The notes under the pieces: model-generated
Databases searched by the model: none
Seen by the model: the letters and a program-made list of their open reading frames with translations, nothing else
Told to the model about the DNA's origin: nothing
Position numbers and translations under genes: made by a program
Origin: an uncultured Methylococcaceae bacterium
GTDB lineage: Bacteria > Pseudomonadota > Gammaproteobacteria > Methylococcales > Methylomonadaceae
Length of the DNA stretch: 36,307 nucleotides
Assembly: GCA_903859415.1 (NCBI GenBank)
Contig: CAIOMN010000070.1
Span: 1 to 36,307 of the forward strand
Direction: 5' to 3'
Shown: positions 1-10,188 of the stretch, in pieces
How positions within the stretch are numbered: the first letter of the stretch is position 1
How the letters are laid out: each line of letters opens with the position of its first letter

Positions 1-1
1 C

Positions 2-1132
2 GTAGATCACGGCAAAACCACATTAACTGCTGCATTGACAACAGTAATGGCTAAATTGCACGGTGGCGCGGTAAAAGCATTCGATCAAATTGACAATGCG
101 CCAGAAGAAAGAGCGCGTGGTATTACCATTGCAACATCGCATGTCGAATATGAATCAGAAGCTCGTCATTATGCTCACGTAGATTGCCCGGGTCATGCTG
201 ATTATGTAAAAAACATGATCACAGGTGCCGCGCAAATGGACGGAGCCATTTTAGTTTGTTCAGCGGCTGATGGCCCAATGCCACAAACAAGAGAGCATAT
301 CCTGTTATCAAGACAGGTAGGTGTTCCTTACGTAGTCGTGTTTTTAAATAAAGCTGATATGGTTGACGACGAAGAGTTGATCGAATTAGTTGAGATGGAA
401 CTTAGAGAGTTGCTGGATATGTATGAATTTCCAGGAGATGACACGCCAATCATAAGAGGGTCAGCCTTGCTAGCGTTACAAGGTGACGAAAGTGATATTG
501 GAATGCCTTCAGTAGTTCGATTAGTTGAAGCATTAGACTCATATATTCCATTGCCAGAAAGAGCAGTTGATGGTGCATTCCTGATGCCGATTGAAGACGT
601 GTTCTCAATTTCAGGTCGTGGTACTGTTGTAACAGGCCGTATAGAGCGTGGAATTATCAAAGTTGGACAAGAAGTTGAAATAGTGGGTATTAGACCAACT
701 GTTACAACAACAGTAACGGGCGTTGAAATGTTCCGTAAATTGCTTGATCAAGGTGAAGCGGGAGACAACGTAGGATTGTTACTCAGAGGTACAAAAAGAG
801 ATGACGTAGAGCGTGGACAAGTATTGGCTCATAAGGGCACAATTAAACCACATTCACATTTCAATGCTGAAATATACATTTTGTCAAAAGAAGAAGGTGG
901 TCGTCATACGCCATTCTTCAATGGATACCGTCCACAGTTCTATTTTAGAACAACAGATGTGACTGGTGCGGTGGATTTACCAGAAGGTGTAGAAATGGTA
1001 ATGCCAGGTGACAATATTTCTGTGAAAGTAAAGTTGATTTCACCGATCGCTATGGAAGATGGTTTGCGTTTTGCGATTCGTGAAGGTGGTCGTACAGTCG
1101 GTGCGGGCGTTGTTGCATCAATAATAGAGTAA
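2..1132 (+). CDS. tuf: Elongation factor Tu, 5'-truncated by window edge
   Basis: EF-Tu is the GTPase that carries aminoacyl-tRNA to the ribosomal A site. The reading frame is open from base 2 and begins inside the P-loop (VDHGKTT), so about 19 N-terminal residues lie outside the window. Visible motifs are the G2/effector segment [13 protein letters not shown], the G3 motif DCPGH and the G4 motif NKAD. Domains 2 and 3 end in the usual [10 protein letters not shown] segment. The 376 visible residues plus about 19 missing give the normal length of about 395. It is the last gene of the str cluster. Its stop codon is only 5 bp before rpsJ, so the ribosomal-protein genes probably share its transcript. 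Whether it is tufA or tufB cannot be told from the sequence, but the position before rpsJ is the tufA position. Confidence 0.97.
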   Translation, partial: VDHGKTTLTAALTTVMAKLHGGAVKAFDQIDNAPEERARGITIATSHVEYESEARHYAHVDCPGHADYVKNMITGAAQMDGAILVCSAADGPMPQTREHILLSRQVGVPYVVVFLNKADMVDDEELIELVEMELRELLDMYEFPGDDTPIIRGSALLALQGDESDIGMPSVVRLVEALDSYIPLPERAVDGAFLMPIEDVFSISGRGTVVTGRIERGIIKVGQEVEIVGIRPTVTTTVTGVEMFRKLLDQGEAGDNVGLLLRGTKRDDVERGQVLAHKGTIKPHSHFNAEIYILSKEEGGRHTPFFNGYRPQFYFRTTDVTGAVDLPEGVEMVMPGDNISVKVKLISPIAMEDGLRFAIREGGRTVGAGVVASIIE

Positions 1133-1137
1133 TTAAT

Positions 1138-1449
1138 ATGTCAAATCAAACTATCAGAATCCGATTAAAATCATTTGATCATAAATTAATTGATCAATCG
1201 GCTGGTGAGATAGTAGAAACAGCAAGAAGAACTGGAGCTCAAGTAAAGGGTCCAATTCCATTGCCTACTAAGAAAGAACGTTTTACCATTTTGATTTCGC
1301 CTCATGTTGACAAAGATGCTCGAGATCAATATGAATTAAGAACATATAAAAGATTGCTGGATATCGTTGAGCCAACAGAAAAAACAGTAGATGCATTAAT
1401 GAAGTTGGATCTTGCAGCTGGTGTTGATGTCCAAATAAAATTGAATTAA
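1138..1449 (+). CDS. rpsJ: 30S ribosomal protein S10 (NusE)
   Basis: S10 is a 30S head protein and, as NusE, pairs with NusB in transcription antitermination. The 103-residue length equals that of E. coli. The sequence shows the typical N-terminal [14 protein letters not shown] and the [12 protein letters not shown] segment in the tRNA-binding loop. The start ATG follows the tuf stop after only TTAAT. No Shine-Dalgarno is visible between the two genes, so translation probably depends on coupling to tuf. Confidence 0.98.
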   Translation: MSNQTIRIRLKSFDHKLIDQSAGEIVETARRTGAQVKGPIPLPTKKERFTILISPHVDKDARDQYELRTYKRLLDIVEPTEKTVDALMKLDLAAGVDVQIKLN

Positions 1450-1467
1450 AAATAGAGGAATTGGCAA

Positions 1468-2118
1468 ATGTCAATAGGTCTTATAGGTCGTAAGTGTGGA
1501 ATGACCAGAGTTTTTTGTGAAGATGGATCATCAGTGCCTGTCACTGTTCTCCAGATTGACTCAAATAGAGTTACTCAAGTCAAAAGTCTAGAAGTGGACG
1601 GATATCGTTCAATCCAGGTTGCCGCAGGGGATAAAAAATCTTCAAGAGTAAATAAAGCGTTAGCTGGTCATTATGCTTCGGCCAATATGACTGCTGGACG
1701 TGGTCTTTGGGAGTTTAGATTGGAAGATGGCGAAGGATTGGATTTTGCTGCAGGAACACAGTTATCAGTAGATATTTTCTCAGCTGGTCAAGTTGTTGAT
1801 GTACAAGGACGTAGTATTGGTAAAGGCTTTGCTGGAGGTATTAAAAGGCATCATTTTAGTATGCAGGATGCAACACATGGTAACTCACGTTCTCACAGGG
1901 TTCTTGGTTCGATTGGTATGTGTCAAACTCCTGGTCGAGTGTTCAAGGGTAAAAAAATGGAAGGTCATTTAGGTGATGTAAAAACTACAATACAAAATTT
2001 GACAATTCATGCAATTGATACAGATAGAAATTTAATTTTGGTTAAGGGCGCAGTGCCTGGTGCTAAAGGTGGGGATGTAGTTATTACCCCTGCTATAAAA
2101 TCTAAAAATAAAGGTTAA
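1468..2118 (+). CDS. rplC: 50S ribosomal protein L3
   Basis: L3 is an early-assembling 50S protein reaching the peptidyl-transferase region. The 216 residues begin with [14 protein letters not shown] and contain the GNSRSHR and [12 protein letters not shown] segments. Gln153 in the QTPG motif aligns with E. coli Gln150, the residue methylated by PrmB. A purine-rich AGAGGAA lies 8-14 bases before the ATG. It is the second gene of the S10 cluster, 18 bp after rpsJ. Confidence 0.98.
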   Translation: MSIGLIGRKCGMTRVFCEDGSSVPVTVLQIDSNRVTQVKSLEVDGYRSIQVAAGDKKSSRVNKALAGHYASANMTAGRGLWEFRLEDGEGLDFAAGTQLSVDIFSAGQVVDVQGRSIGKGFAGGIKRHHFSMQDATHGNSRSHRVLGSIGMCQTPGRVFKGKKMEGHLGDVKTTIQNLTIHAIDTDRNLILVKGAVPGAKGGDVVITPAIKSKNKG

Positions 2119-2121
2119 GCC

Positions 2122-2742
2122 ATGGGATTGCAAATACCTGCTTTAAATGAACAAGACTCAGCTGGACAAATTGAAGTTAATGAAGCTATTTTTGGACAGT
2201 CTTTTAATGAAACATTGATTCATCAATTAGTAGTTAGATATATGGCTGGCTCAAGAGCTGGTACAAAAAGTCAAAAAACCAGATCTGATGTTAGTGGTGG
2301 TGGATCTAAGCCATGGAGACAAAAAGGGACAGGGCGTGCAAGATCTGGTACAATACGAAGTCCTATTTGGCGAACTGGTGGCGTGGCTTTTGCTGCTCGA
2401 CCAAGATCTTATGATCAAAAGTTAAATAGAAAGATGTTTCGGGTTGGTGTTAGATCAATTTTGTCTGAGTTATTAAGACAAGACCGATTAGTTGTAAGTA
2501 GCGATATACTACTTGCTTCAGCAAAAACTAAAGAGTTAAACGAAAAGTTAAAAAATATTGATGCCAAAAGAATTTTAATAGTTGTAGAAGCTATAAACAT
2601 AAATTTAGCTTTAGCATCTAGAAATATCCCTTATGTTGATGTTATTGAGGCAATCAATTTGAACCCAGTTCTTTTGGTTTCTGCCGATAAAGTGATAGCG
2701 ACACCGGGTGCGCTGAAACAATTAGAGGAGCGCTTAGCATGA
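2122..2742 (+). CDS. rplD: 50S ribosomal protein L4
   Basis: L4 binds 23S rRNA and lines the nascent-peptide exit tunnel with its extended loop. Here that loop holds SGGGSKPWRQKGTGRARSG, the family signature. Length is 206 residues (201 in E. coli). In E. coli L4 also attenuates the S10 operon through a leader RNA, but no such leader fits in the 5-bp tuf-rpsJ gap here. The gene starts 3 bp after rplC and overlaps rplW by 4 bp (ATGA). Confidence 0.97.
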   Translation: MGLQIPALNEQDSAGQIEVNEAIFGQSFNETLIHQLVVRYMAGSRAGTKSQKTRSDVSGGGSKPWRQKGTGRARSGTIRSPIWRTGGVAFAARPRSYDQKLNRKMFRVGVRSILSELLRQDRLVVSSDILLASAKTKELNEKLKNIDAKRILIVVEAININLALASRNIPYVDVIEAINLNPVLLVSADKVIATPGALKQLEERLA

Positions 2743-3038
2743 GTATAAACAAATATCAGTTAGCTGGAGTCATAGAGGCGCCGATTATTTCTGAAAAAAG
2801 TACAAATGCTGCCGAAAAAAACAATCAATTTGTTTTCAAGGTTAAGAAAACTGCCTCTAAAAAACAAGTAAAAAATGCAGTTGAATTAATGTTCAGTGTT
2901 GAAGTGGATTCGGTTCATGTCTTGAATGTAAAAGGCAAAATTAAAAGATCTGGAAAAACATTGGGTAAAAGATCTGATTGGAAAAAAGCTTATGTAAAGC
3001 TTAAACCCGGTCAGGATATTGAATTCTCTGCTGCTTAA
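2739..3038 (+). CDS. rplW: 50S ribosomal protein L23
   Basis: L23 sits at the exit of the peptide tunnel and is the docking site for trigger factor and SRP. The 99 residues include the motifs APIISEKSTNAAE and GKRSDWKKAYVKL. The start overlaps the rplD stop as ATGA. A strong GAGGAG lies inside the end of rplD, 8-13 bases upstream, so the two genes are probably translationally coupled. Confidence 0.97.
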   Translation: MSINKYQLAGVIEAPIISEKSTNAAEKNNQFVFKVKKTASKKQVKNAVELMFSVEVDSVHVLNVKGKIKRSGKTLGKRSDWKKAYVKLKPGQDIEFSAA

Positions 3039-3075
3039 TTTAAAAGTAATAGATCAATAGGAAACGGTAGAAAGC

Positions 3076-3903
3076 ATGGCGATTGTAAAATCAAAACCGA
3101 CGTCACCGGGATCACGGTTTGTTGTACGTATCAAAAATGATGAGTTATACAAAGGCAAACCATTTGCACCTTTACTAGCTAAAAAAAGTAAAAGTGGCGG
3201 TCGTAATAATCAGGGGCGTATAACAACACGTCATATCGGTGGTGGCCACAAGCAACACTACCGTATTGTTGATTTTAAAAGAAATAAACTTGATATTCCC
3301 GCAGTAGTGGAGCGTTTGGAATATGACCCAAATAGAACTGCTAATATAGCACTAATCTTATTTAAAGATGGGGAGAGAAGATACATAATTGCACCTAAAG
3401 GCGTAGTTGTTGGTCAGGAAATTCTTTCATCAGAAACAGTGCCAGTAAAAGCTGGTAATTGTATGCCATTGAGAAATATACCAATGGGTACTACAGTTCA
3501 CTGCGTTGAATTGAAACCTGGTAAAGGTGCTCAGATAGCAAGAAGTGCAGGGGCGTCAGTACAGTTAGTAGCTAGAGATGGTGCCCATGCGACTATAAGA
3601 TTACGTTCTGGTGAGATGCGTAAGGTTATGGCAGATTGTAGAGCTGTAATTGGAGAGGTTTCAAATTCAGAGCATAATTTAGCTTCTCTTGGAAAAGCAG
3701 GTGCTTCAAGATGGCGTGGTGTTAGACCAACCGTACGTGGTGTAGTTATGAATCCAGTTGATCATCCGCATGGTGGTGGTGAAGGGCGTACATCTGGTGG
3801 TCGTCATCCTGTATCGCCATGGGGTATGCCAACAAAGGGATACAAAACAAGAAAAAACAAACGTACTGATAATATGATTGTCAGACGTCGTAAGCAGAAA
3901 TAG
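3076..3903 (+). CDS. rplB: 50S ribosomal protein L2
   Basis: L2 is a core 50S protein needed for subunit association and peptidyl-transferase activity. The 275 residues (273 in E. coli) show [17 protein letters not shown] near residue 50 and the signature [14 protein letters not shown] near residue 230. His230 corresponds to the functionally important histidine of the family. The gene follows rplW after 37 bp and precedes rpsS by 12 bp. Confidence 0.98.
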   Translation: MAIVKSKPTSPGSRFVVRIKNDELYKGKPFAPLLAKKSKSGGRNNQGRITTRHIGGGHKQHYRIVDFKRNKLDIPAVVERLEYDPNRTANIALILFKDGERRYIIAPKGVVVGQEILSSETVPVKAGNCMPLRNIPMGTTVHCVELKPGKGAQIARSAGASVQLVARDGAHATIRLRSGEMRKVMADCRAVIGEVSNSEHNLASLGKAGASRWRGVRPTVRGVVMNPVDHPHGGGEGRTSGGRHPVSPWGMPTKGYKTRKNKRTDNMIVRRRKQK

Positions 3904-3915
3904 AGAGGAAGTAAC

Positions 3916-4188
3916 GTGCCGCGTTCAATTAAAAAAGGTCCTTTTATTGATCATCATCTTCTAAAAAAAGTTGAAGATGCTGCAAGTAGCAATAATCGGA
4001 AACCGATTAAAACATGGTCAAGACGATCAATGATTATTCCAGATATGCTGGGCTTAACTATTGCAATCCATAATGGGCGACTACACATTCCAGTTCTTAT
4101 TTCAGAGAATATGGTCGGGCATAAATTAGGTGAGTTTGCACCCACTCGAACATATAAAGGCCACGTGGCTGACAAAAAGTCTAGGTAG
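3916..4188 (+). CDS. rpsS: 30S ribosomal protein S19
   Basis: S19 forms a complex with S13 in the 30S head near the A-site tRNA. It has 90 residues and the conserved [18 protein letters not shown] start and [16 protein letters not shown] motif. The start codon is GTG, preceded by AGAGGAAG, a good Shine-Dalgarno 6-13 bases upstream. The family's conserved N-terminus fixes this start. Confidence 0.98.
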   Translation: MPRSIKKGPFIDHHLLKKVEDAASSNNRKPIKTWSRRSMIIPDMLGLTIAIHNGRLHIPVLISENMVGHKLGEFAPTRTYKGHVADKKSR

Positions 4189-4194
4189 GTAGTA

Positions 4195-4530
4195 ATGGAA
4201 ACAACAGCTAAATTGAATAACGCACCATTATCAGCTCAAAAAGCTAGATTGGTCGGTGATCAAATACGTGGTTTGACAGTTGAAAAAGCATTGAATACAT
4301 TGAAATTCAGTTCAAAAAATGCAGCTGTAATATTCACTAAAATACTTGAGTCAGCAATTGCTAATGCAGAACATAATGAAAGTGCTGATATAGATGAATT
4401 AAGAGTGTCAACCGTTTATGTAAATGAAGGGGCCACTATGAAAAGATTTAGGGCAAGAGCTAAAGGGAATGCAAATCATATCCTTAAAAGAACCTGCCAT
4501 ATTACAGTCAAAGTTGCAGAATTCGAGTAG
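4195..4530 (+). CDS. rplV: 50S ribosomal protein L22
   Basis: L22 contacts all six 23S rRNA domains, and its beta-hairpin lines the exit tunnel, where macrolide-resistance mutations arise in other species. It has 111 residues with the family pattern [17 protein letters not shown] and the hairpin segment [17 protein letters not shown]. It starts 6 bp after rpsS, with GGTAGT as the ribosome-binding site. Confidence 0.97.
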   Translation: METTAKLNNAPLSAQKARLVGDQIRGLTVEKALNTLKFSSKNAAVIFTKILESAIANAEHNESADIDELRVSTVYVNEGATMKRFRARAKGNANHILKRTCHITVKVAEFE

Positions 4531-4539
4531 GGGAAGAAA

Positions 4540-5211
4540 ATGGGTCAAAAGGTACATCCAACTGGTATACGACTTGGAATTGTTAAAGATTGGAATTCAA
4601 GATGGTATGCAAATAGCCATGACTATTCAATTTTCCTTCATCAAGATATAACAGTAAGAGAATTTATAAAGAAAAAACTAGCACATGCTTCTGTAAGTCG
4701 TATTCAGATTAATCGCCCTGCTAACAACGCACATATAACTATTCATACTGCACGCCCTGGTATAGTCATTGGCAAAAAAGGTGAAGACATTGATTCTTTG
4801 CGCCAAGAAATATCTAAAATGATTGGTATTCCTGTTCAACTTAACGTTGAAGAAATAAGAAAGCCTGAGTTGGATGCGCAGTTAGTTGCTGAAGGTGTAG
4901 CGCAGCAGCTAGAAAAAAGAATTATGTATCGTCGTGCAATGAAGCGTGCAGTTACGAATACTATGCGTCTTGGTGCTGAAGGAATAAAAGTCAATGTTGG
5001 CGGACGTTTGAATGGTGCTGAAATTGCTAGAAGTGAATGGTATAGAGAAGGCAGAGTTCCATTGCATACACTTAGAGCTGATATTGATTATGCAACAGCG
5101 GAAGCTCATACTACATATGGAATTATAGGCATCAAAGTATGGATATTTAAAGGCGAAGTATTCGATATGGATGCTCATCTAGCATCTATTAACTCTGAAT
5201 CTAAGAAATAG
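4540..5211 (+). CDS. rpsC: 30S ribosomal protein S3
   Basis: S3 helps form the mRNA entry channel of the 30S subunit. The 223 residues comprise an N-terminal [13 protein letters not shown] motif, a type II KH domain with the GKKG turn in [16 protein letters not shown] (about residues 75-90), and a C-terminal half with [23 protein letters not shown] split around residue 165. GGGGAA lies directly upstream of the ATG. It is slightly shorter at the C-terminus than the 233-residue E. coli protein. Confidence 0.98.
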   Translation: MGQKVHPTGIRLGIVKDWNSRWYANSHDYSIFLHQDITVREFIKKKLAHASVSRIQINRPANNAHITIHTARPGIVIGKKGEDIDSLRQEISKMIGIPVQLNVEEIRKPELDAQLVAEGVAQQLEKRIMYRRAMKRAVTNTMRLGAEGIKVNVGGRLNGAEIARSEWYREGRVPLHTLRADIDYATAEAHTTYGIIGIKVWIFKGEVFDMDAHLASINSESKK

Positions 5212-5227
5212 TTGAAGGAATACAGTC

Positions 5228-5641
5228 ATGCTTCAACCTAAAAGAACAAAATTCCGTAAGCAACATAAAGGCAGAAATAACGGTACTGCAGTACGAGGTT
5301 CATCAGTTAGTTTTGGTGAATATGGCTTAAAGTCAATTGGCCGAGGCAGATTAACTGCTAGACAAATTGAGGCGGCACGAAGAACAATTACACGTCACGT
5401 TAAGCGGGGTGGTAAATTATGGATAAGAGTCTTCCCGGATAAGCCGATTACTAAAAAACCATTAGAAGTTCGTATGGGAAAAGGAAAAGGTAGTGTAGAA
5501 TATTGGGTTGCTCAAGTTAGACCAGGAACAATGTTGTACGAAATACAAGGGGTTTCTGAAGAGTTGGCTCGTGAAGCTTTTGCCTTAGCAGCTGCTAAGC
5601 TCCCATTGAAAACACTGTTTACAGCACGGACTATAATGTAA
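5228..5641 (+). CDS. rplP: 50S ribosomal protein L16
   Basis: L16 organises the A site and the binding of tRNA elbows on the 50S subunit. It has 137 residues with the [16 protein letters not shown] start. Arg82 in VRMGKGKG corresponds to E. coli Arg81, which is hydroxylated by the YcfD oxygenase. The stop codon overlaps the rpmC start by one base (TAATG). The upstream TTGAAGGAA serves as the ribosome-binding site. Confidence 0.98.
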   Translation: MLQPKRTKFRKQHKGRNNGTAVRGSSVSFGEYGLKSIGRGRLTARQIEAARRTITRHVKRGGKLWIRVFPDKPITKKPLEVRMGKGKGSVEYWVAQVRPGTMLYEIQGVSEELAREAFALAAAKLPLKTLFTARTIM

Positions 5642-5832
5642 TGAAAGCAAGTGAATTACGTAAAAAAAATAAAGAAGAGTTAGGAAATTTGCTGGTAGAT
5701 TTATCTCGCGAACGGTTTAATCTTAAAATGCAAAAAGGTACAGGTCAGTTGTCAAAACCTGATCAAGTAAAAAAAGTAAGGCGAGAAGTTGCACGTATCC
5801 AGACCATATTGAATGAAGTGGCGAGCGCATAA
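5641..5832 (+). CDS. rpmC: 50S ribosomal protein L29
   Basis: L29 is a small two-helix protein beside L23 at the peptide exit site. It has 63 residues, the same length as in E. coli, with [18 protein letters not shown] and the central [16 protein letters not shown]. The one-base overlap with rplP (TAATG) indicates translational coupling. rpsQ follows after 2 bp. Confidence 0.97.
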   Translation: MKASELRKKNKEELGNLLVDLSRERFNLKMQKGTGQLSKPDQVKKVRREVARIQTILNEVASA

Positions 5833-5834
5833 TT

Positions 5835-6098
5835 ATGAGTGAAAATGTAACTAAATTGCGTACTATCACTGGTAAAGTTGTTAGTAATAAAATGGATAAA
5901 ACCATTACGGTTTTAGTAGAACGTGTAGTAAAACATCCAGTGTATGGAAAATACATTAAGCGCTCTTCTAGAATGATGGCTCACGATGAAGAAAATGTTT
6001 GTAGCGAAGGTGATGTGGTGGCAATAACGCCATGTAGACCGTTATCTAAGAATAAAACATTTAAACTGGTTCAAGTCTTAGAAAGTGCTAACAAATAG
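5835..6098 (+). CDS. rpsQ: 30S ribosomal protein S17
   Basis: S17 is a primary 16S rRNA-binding protein with an OB fold. It has 87 residues, including [21 protein letters not shown], whose parts match the family signature, and [19 protein letters not shown]. It is the last gene of the S10 segment. In E. coli the spc promoter lies after it. The 37-bp gap here holds only a weak AT-rich candidate. Confidence 0.97.
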   Translation: MSENVTKLRTITGKVVSNKMDKTITVLVERVVKHPVYGKYIKRSSRMMAHDEENVCSEGDVVAITPCRPLSKNKTFKLVQVLESANK

Positions 6099-6135
6099 CA
6101 TTCATCTATTTATATACAAATTGTAGGAATAAATC

Positions 6136-6504
6136 ATGATTCAGATGCAAACTAACCTTGACGTCGCCGATAATAGCGGTGCAAAAAGGGTCATGTGTAT
6201 CAAAGTATTAGGAGGGTCTCATCGCCGTTATGCTGGTATTGGTGACATCATTAAGGTCAGCATAAAAGATGCAATACCACGTGGAAGAGTGAAAAAAGGC
6301 GAAGTGTATAATGCCTTGGTTGTAAGAACACGAAAAGGTGTTCGTAGATCAGATGGTTCGGTAATACGTTTTGACGGAAATGCTGCAGTTATTCTTAATA
6401 ATAACTTGCAACCGCTTGGTACACGGATTTTTGGCCCAGTAACTCGTGAGTTGAGAGGAGAAAAATTCATGAAAATTATCTCTCTTGCTCCAGAAGTTCT
6501 TTAA
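6136..6504 (+). CDS. rplN: 50S ribosomal protein L14
   Basis: L14 lies at the subunit interface and forms an intersubunit bridge. Its 122 residues match the normal length. It begins with [19 protein letters not shown] and contains the [20 protein letters not shown] core. A TAGGAAT ribosome-binding site precedes the ATG. It is the first gene of the spc segment. Confidence 0.98.
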   Translation: MIQMQTNLDVADNSGAKRVMCIKVLGGSHRRYAGIGDIIKVSIKDAIPRGRVKKGEVYNALVVRTRKGVRRSDGSVIRFDGNAAVILNNNLQPLGTRIFGPVTRELRGEKFMKIISLAPEVL

Positions 6505-6517
6505 GGTAGGGTTAAAA

Positions 6518-6835
6518 ATGGCGAAAATTAAAAAAGGTGATGATGTTGTTGTTCGTACCGGTAAAGACAAAGGTAAGAGCGGTAGAGTGACCAAAATTTT
6601 AAAAGATGACAAGGTATTGGTTGAAGGAATTAATCAAGTTAAGAAAAACCAAAAACCGAATCCTAATGCTGGTGTTTCTGGCGGAATAATTGTCAAGGAT
6701 ATGCCAATAAATATTTCCAATATTGGATTGTACAATCCAGAAACTAAGAAAGCTGATAGAGTTGGCTTTAGAATTCTGGAAGATGGAAAGAAAGTCAGAT
6801 ATTTTAAATCAACAAATGAAATTGTTGATGTGTAA
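6518..6835 (+). CDS. rplX: 50S ribosomal protein L24
   Basis: L24 is an assembly-initiator protein with a KOW motif. The ATG at 6518 is preferred over an upstream in-frame TTG at 6485, because it gives the conserved N-terminus [20 protein letters not shown] and the normal 105 residues, and because GGTAGGG lies 7-13 bases before it. The KOW element is [13 protein letters not shown], about residues 16-28. The upstream in-frame codons overlap the end of rplN and are not expected to be translated. Confidence 0.97.
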   Translation: MAKIKKGDDVVVRTGKDKGKSGRVTKILKDDKVLVEGINQVKKNQKPNPNAGVSGGIIVKDMPINISNIGLYNPETKKADRVGFRILEDGKKVRYFKSTNEIVDV

Positions 6836-6849
6836 GGTGCAGATGAATC

Positions 6850-7389
6850 ATGGCTAGATTAGAAACCGTATATAAAGAAAATATCCTTCCGGCATTAGTT
6901 GAGCAATTTGCTTATAAATCTATTATGCAGGCCCCTCGAATTACTAAAATAACACTAAATATGGGTGTTGGTGGTGCTGTAGCCGATAAAAAAGTTCTGC
7001 AATCTGCGTTATCTGATCTTGAGAAAATCTCAGGTCAAAAACCAGTTATTACGCTAGCTAGGAAATCAATTGCAGGATTCAAGATCCGTGATGATATGCC
7101 AATTGGTTGTAAGGTAACTCTTCGAAGTGATCGCATGTTTGAGTTCCTGGATCGTTTAATAAGTATTTCGATACCACGAATACGCGACTTTAGAGGGTTA
7201 AGCTCTAAAAGTTTTGATGGTCGTGGAAATTATTCTATGGGCGTTAAAGAGCAAATAATATTTCCTGAAATTGATTATGATAAAATCGACGTTCTGCGAG
7301 GAATGGATATTACGATCACAACTACGGCGCGAACCAATGAAGAAGGTTTAGCGCTGTTGAAGTTGTTTAATTTTCCATTTAAGAGTTAA
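6850..7389 (+). CDS. rplE: 50S ribosomal protein L5
   Basis: L5 binds 5S rRNA and contacts the P-site tRNA. Its 179 residues equal the E. coli length. Signatures are [19 protein letters not shown] near residue 30 and the C-terminal [17 protein letters not shown]. In E. coli the S8 repressor binds spc mRNA near the start of this gene. I could not establish an equivalent structure here by eye. Confidence 0.98.
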   Translation: MARLETVYKENILPALVEQFAYKSIMQAPRITKITLNMGVGGAVADKKVLQSALSDLEKISGQKPVITLARKSIAGFKIRDDMPIGCKVTLRSDRMFEFLDRLISISIPRIRDFRGLSSKSFDGRGNYSMGVKEQIIFPEIDYDKIDVLRGMDITITTTARTNEEGLALLKLFNFPFKS

Positions 7390-7403
7390 GAGGCAGTTTT
7401 ATC

Positions 7404-7709
7404 ATGGCAAAAAAATCAATGATTGCGCGCGAAGATAAACGTAAAAAACTTGTTAAGAAATTCGACGTTAAGCGTAAAAGTTTAAAAGAAATCATCAGGG
7501 ATCCTGGTGCCTCTTATGAAGAAAAAGAAGCAGCTCATTTACAGCTCCAAAAGTTACCAAGGGACTCGAGTGTGACAAGGGTTAGAAACCGTTGTAATTT
7601 AACTGGACGTCCACATGGATATTACCGCAAGTTTGGTCTTAGTAGAAACAAATTAAGAGAGGCAACAATGCGTGGTGATGTTCCTGGTGTTGTCAAAGCA
7701 AGTTGGTAA
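7404..7709 (+). CDS. rpsN: 30S ribosomal protein S14, zinc-free type
   Basis: S14 is a 30S head protein. The 101-residue length and the single cysteine in [20 protein letters not shown] show the long C-minus type, lacking the CxxC zinc ribbon of the short type. The C-terminus VPGVVKASW is canonical. AGAGGCAG precedes the ATG. Confidence 0.97.
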   Translation: MAKKSMIAREDKRKKLVKKFDVKRKSLKEIIRDPGASYEEKEAAHLQLQKLPRDSSVTRVRNRCNLTGRPHGYYRKFGLSRNKLREATMRGDVPGVVKASW

Positions 7710-7740
7710 GATCTGTTAGATCAAGTTTGGAGAAAATAAA

Positions 7741-8136
7741 ATGAGTATGACAGACCCAGTTGCAGATATGCTGACTCGTATAAGAAACGGTCAATCTGCT
7801 GGTAAAAAAAGTATTAAACAGCCTTCGTCAAAACTGAAAGTATCGATTGCGAAAGTGCTTAAAGAAGAAGGATATATTACAGACTTTAGTATAGAGACTA
7901 TAGGTAGTCATACAGAGATGACTATTGAATTAAAGTACTATAAAGGTGTACCTGTAATTGAAGCAATAAAAAGAATTAGTAGGCCTGGTTTACGTATTTA
8001 TAAATCTAAAGACGAATTGCCAAAAGTACTTGGCGGCTTAGGGATTGCTATTGTATCAACATCTAATGGTGTAATGACTGATAGAGCTGCACGTGCAATA
8101 GGTCACGGCGGTGAAGTTATTTGCACTGTTTGCTAA
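7741..8136 (+). CDS. rpsH: 30S ribosomal protein S8
   Basis: S8 is a primary 16S rRNA-binding protein and, in E. coli, the translational repressor of the spc operon. It has 131 residues with [16 protein letters not shown] at the N-terminus and the C-terminal [20 protein letters not shown] signature. TTGGAGAA is the ribosome-binding site. Confidence 0.98.
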   Translation: MSMTDPVADMLTRIRNGQSAGKKSIKQPSSKLKVSIAKVLKEEGYITDFSIETIGSHTEMTIELKYYKGVPVIEAIKRISRPGLRIYKSKDELPKVLGGLGIAIVSTSNGVMTDRAARAIGHGGEVICTVC

Positions 8137-8148
8137 TCTAGGTGCGTC

Positions 8149-8682
8149 ATGTCAAGAATTGCTAAGGCCCCAGTTACTATTCCAAGTGGAGTAGAAATAA
8201 TATTAGATGGAAATAACTTGATTGTTAAAGGAAGCAAAGGTCAGTTATCACATGTACTTAATTCATCTGTAACAGTCGACATTATCGAAAACATTGCAAG
8301 TGTTCAATGGGATAAAGAAGATAAAAAAGCAACTGCTCAAGCTGGGACGGCAAGAGCAGTTTTAAGCAATATGGTTGCTGGTGTTTCTACTGGTTTTGAA
8401 AAAAAACTAACATTAATTGGTGTTGGTTACAGGGCACAAGCAAAAGATAACGTTTTGAGTCTTTCATTAGGCTTTTCACATCCTGTAGATTATTTGGTTC
8501 CTGTTGGAATATCAGTAGAAACACCAACGCAAACTGAAATAATTGTTAGAGGTAATGATAAGCAATTGGTAGGTGAAGTGTCAGCAAAAATTAGAGCTTA
8601 TCGTCCGCCAGAGCCTTACAAAGGAAAGGGTGTCAGATACTCTGACGAGAATGTTATAAGAAAAGAAGCTAAGAAGAAGTAA
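8149..8682 (+). CDS. rplF: 50S ribosomal protein L6
   Basis: L6 stabilises the base of the L7/L12 stalk near the sarcin-ricin loop. It has 177 residues, as in E. coli, arranged as two duplicated domains. The C-terminal signature runs through AKIRAYRPPEPYKGKGVRY, about residues 145-165. It lies 12 bp after rpsH in the spc cluster. Confidence 0.98.
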   Translation: MSRIAKAPVTIPSGVEIILDGNNLIVKGSKGQLSHVLNSSVTVDIIENIASVQWDKEDKKATAQAGTARAVLSNMVAGVSTGFEKKLTLIGVGYRAQAKDNVLSLSLGFSHPVDYLVPVGISVETPTQTEIIVRGNDKQLVGEVSAKIRAYRPPEPYKGKGVRYSDENVIRKEAKKK

Positions 8683-8691
8683 GGTAGCATA

Positions 8692-9045
8692 ATGGAAAAG
8701 AAACAATCTCGAATGAAGCGCGCTTTAAAGTTGCGTTCAAAAATTAAAAGTTTAAATGCCACTAGGCTATCAATACACAAAACATCTTTGCATATTTATG
8801 CTCAGGTAATTAGTGGTGATGGAAAGATAACTTTGGTTAGTGCGTCTACTAATCAGGCAGAAATAAAAGAATCTTTAAAATATACAGGTAATATTGAAGC
8901 AGCTGCGTTAGTAGGTAAGTTTATTGCTGAAAAGGCAATAGCGGCTGGTGTAACTGAAGTTGCCTTTGATCGTTCAGGATTTAAATATCATGGTCGCGTT
9001 AAAGCATTGGCTGATGCTGCGCGTGAAGCCGGCTTAAAATTTTAG
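8692..9045 (+). CDS. rplR: 50S ribosomal protein L18
   Basis: L18 binds 5S rRNA and brings it to the 50S subunit together with L5. It has 117 residues, the usual length, ending in [24 protein letters not shown], whose parts are the family signature. AAGGTAG lies just upstream of the ATG. Confidence 0.97.
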   Translation: MEKKQSRMKRALKLRSKIKSLNATRLSIHKTSLHIYAQVISGDGKITLVSASTNQAEIKESLKYTGNIEAAALVGKFIAEKAIAAGVTEVAFDRSGFKYHGRVKALADAAREAGLKF

Positions 9046-9054
9046 GAGAATAAA

Positions 9055-9561
9055 ATGGCTACAGCACCAGCACAAGTTAGTACAGATGGTTTACAAGAAA
9101 AATTAGTTAACGTAAGACGAGTTGCAAAAGTTGTTAAGGGTGGTAGAGTTTTCGGTTTTACTGCATTGACAGTAGTTGGTGATGGTGAAGGGCGTGTTGG
9201 TTATGGTGTGAGTAAAGCACGTGAAGTACCAATTGCAATTCAAAAATCTTTAGAGCAAGCTCGTAAAAATATGCGTAAAGTGTCACTTAAAGGTGATACT
9301 TTGCAATACCCAATTATGAATACTACAGGTGCTGCAAAAGTTTATATGCAGCCAGCTTCAGAAGGTACTGGAATAATCGCTGGTGGTGCTATGAGAGCTG
9401 TATTTGAAGTTGTAGGTGTTCATAATGTATTGGCGAAATGCATTGGTACCAGTAACCCAATAAATGTTGTGAGAGCAACTATAAATGGATTAACTGGAAT
9501 GCATAATGCTAACCAGATAGCTGCAAAGCGCGGTCTATCAGTTGAACAGATTATTGGATAG
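9055..9561 (+). CDS. rpsE: 30S ribosomal protein S5
   Basis: S5 helps form the mRNA entrance and contributes to decoding fidelity. Its 168 residues contain the double-stranded RNA-binding segment [19 protein letters not shown] followed by the C-terminal [27 protein letters not shown] is a strong ribosome-binding site. The stop lies 7 bp before rpmD. Confidence 0.98.
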   Translation: MATAPAQVSTDGLQEKLVNVRRVAKVVKGGRVFGFTALTVVGDGEGRVGYGVSKAREVPIAIQKSLEQARKNMRKVSLKGDTLQYPIMNTTGAAKVYMQPASEGTGIIAGGAMRAVFEVVGVHNVLAKCIGTSNPINVVRATINGLTGMHNANQIAAKRGLSVEQIIG

Positions 9562-9568
9562 TAGCGAT

Positions 9569-9754
9569 ATGGCTGGTACTAAATTAAGTGTAACAATGAC
9601 AAAAAGCAAATTTGGGCGCTTACCGCGTCATCAAGCTTGCCTAAAGGGTTTAGGATTGCGTAAAATCAACCAAACAGTTGAGATCCTGAATACACCTGAA
9701 AATAGAGGTATGATAAACAAGATATCATACATGCTAAAAGTGGAGGAAATTTAA
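9569..9754 (+). CDS. rpmD: 50S ribosomal protein L30
   Basis: L30 is a small 50S protein. The ATG at 9569 gives 61 residues starting [19 protein letters not shown], the normal N-terminus and size (59 in E. coli). An upstream in-frame ATG at 9542 lies inside rpsE and would add nine unrelated residues, so it is rejected. The stop overlaps the rplO start by one base (TAATG). Confidence 0.96.
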   Translation: MAGTKLSVTMTKSKFGRLPRHQACLKGLGLRKINQTVEILNTPENRGMINKISYMLKVEEI

Positions 9755-10188
9755 TGTATTTAAATACTATCCAGTCAAGTGAAGGGGCTCGTAAAAAGTC
9801 TAAGAGAGTTGGCCGAGGTATAGGATGTACTTTAGGTAAAACTTGTGGAAGAGGTCATAAAGGACAAAAATCCCGTAGTGGAGGATTTCATAAGGTAGGA
9901 TTTGAGGGTGGTCAGATGCCATTACAAAGACGTTTGCCAAAAATAGGATTTACATCTGTAAATGGAAAATATACTGCTGAAGTCCGGCTGAGTGAGTTGA
10001 ATTTAATATCTGATTCTGTAATTGATCTTAAGTCCTTAATTAAAGCCAATATTGTTCCAATCTTTACTAAGAAAGCTAAAATAATACAATCTGGATTATT
10101 GACGAAAGCTGTAGTTATTAAAGGTATAAATGTAACCTCGGGTGCCAAGGTTTCAATTGAAGCAGCTGGCGGCAAAGTAGAGGTTTAA
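9754..10188 (+). CDS. rplO: 50S ribosomal protein L15
   Basis: L15 is a late-assembly 50S protein. It has 144 residues, the E. coli length, with the Gly-rich N-terminal [20 protein letters not shown] and the segment [26 protein letters not shown] Shine-Dalgarno lies within rpmD. The stop codon is directly adjacent to the secY GTG, with no gap. Confidence 0.98.
   Translation: MYLNTIQSSEGARKKSKRVGRGIGCTLGKTCGRGHKGQKSRSGGFHKVGFEGGQMPLQRRLPKIGFTSVNGKYTAEVRLSELNLISDSVIDLKSLIKANIVPIFTKKAKIIQSGLLTKAVVIKGINVTSGAKVSIEAAGGKVEV

Noticed and set aside
6485-6517. N-terminal extension of rplX from a TTG
   Set aside because: It overlaps the end of rplN and has no homology; the conserved L24 start is at 6518 with a good Shine-Dalgarno.
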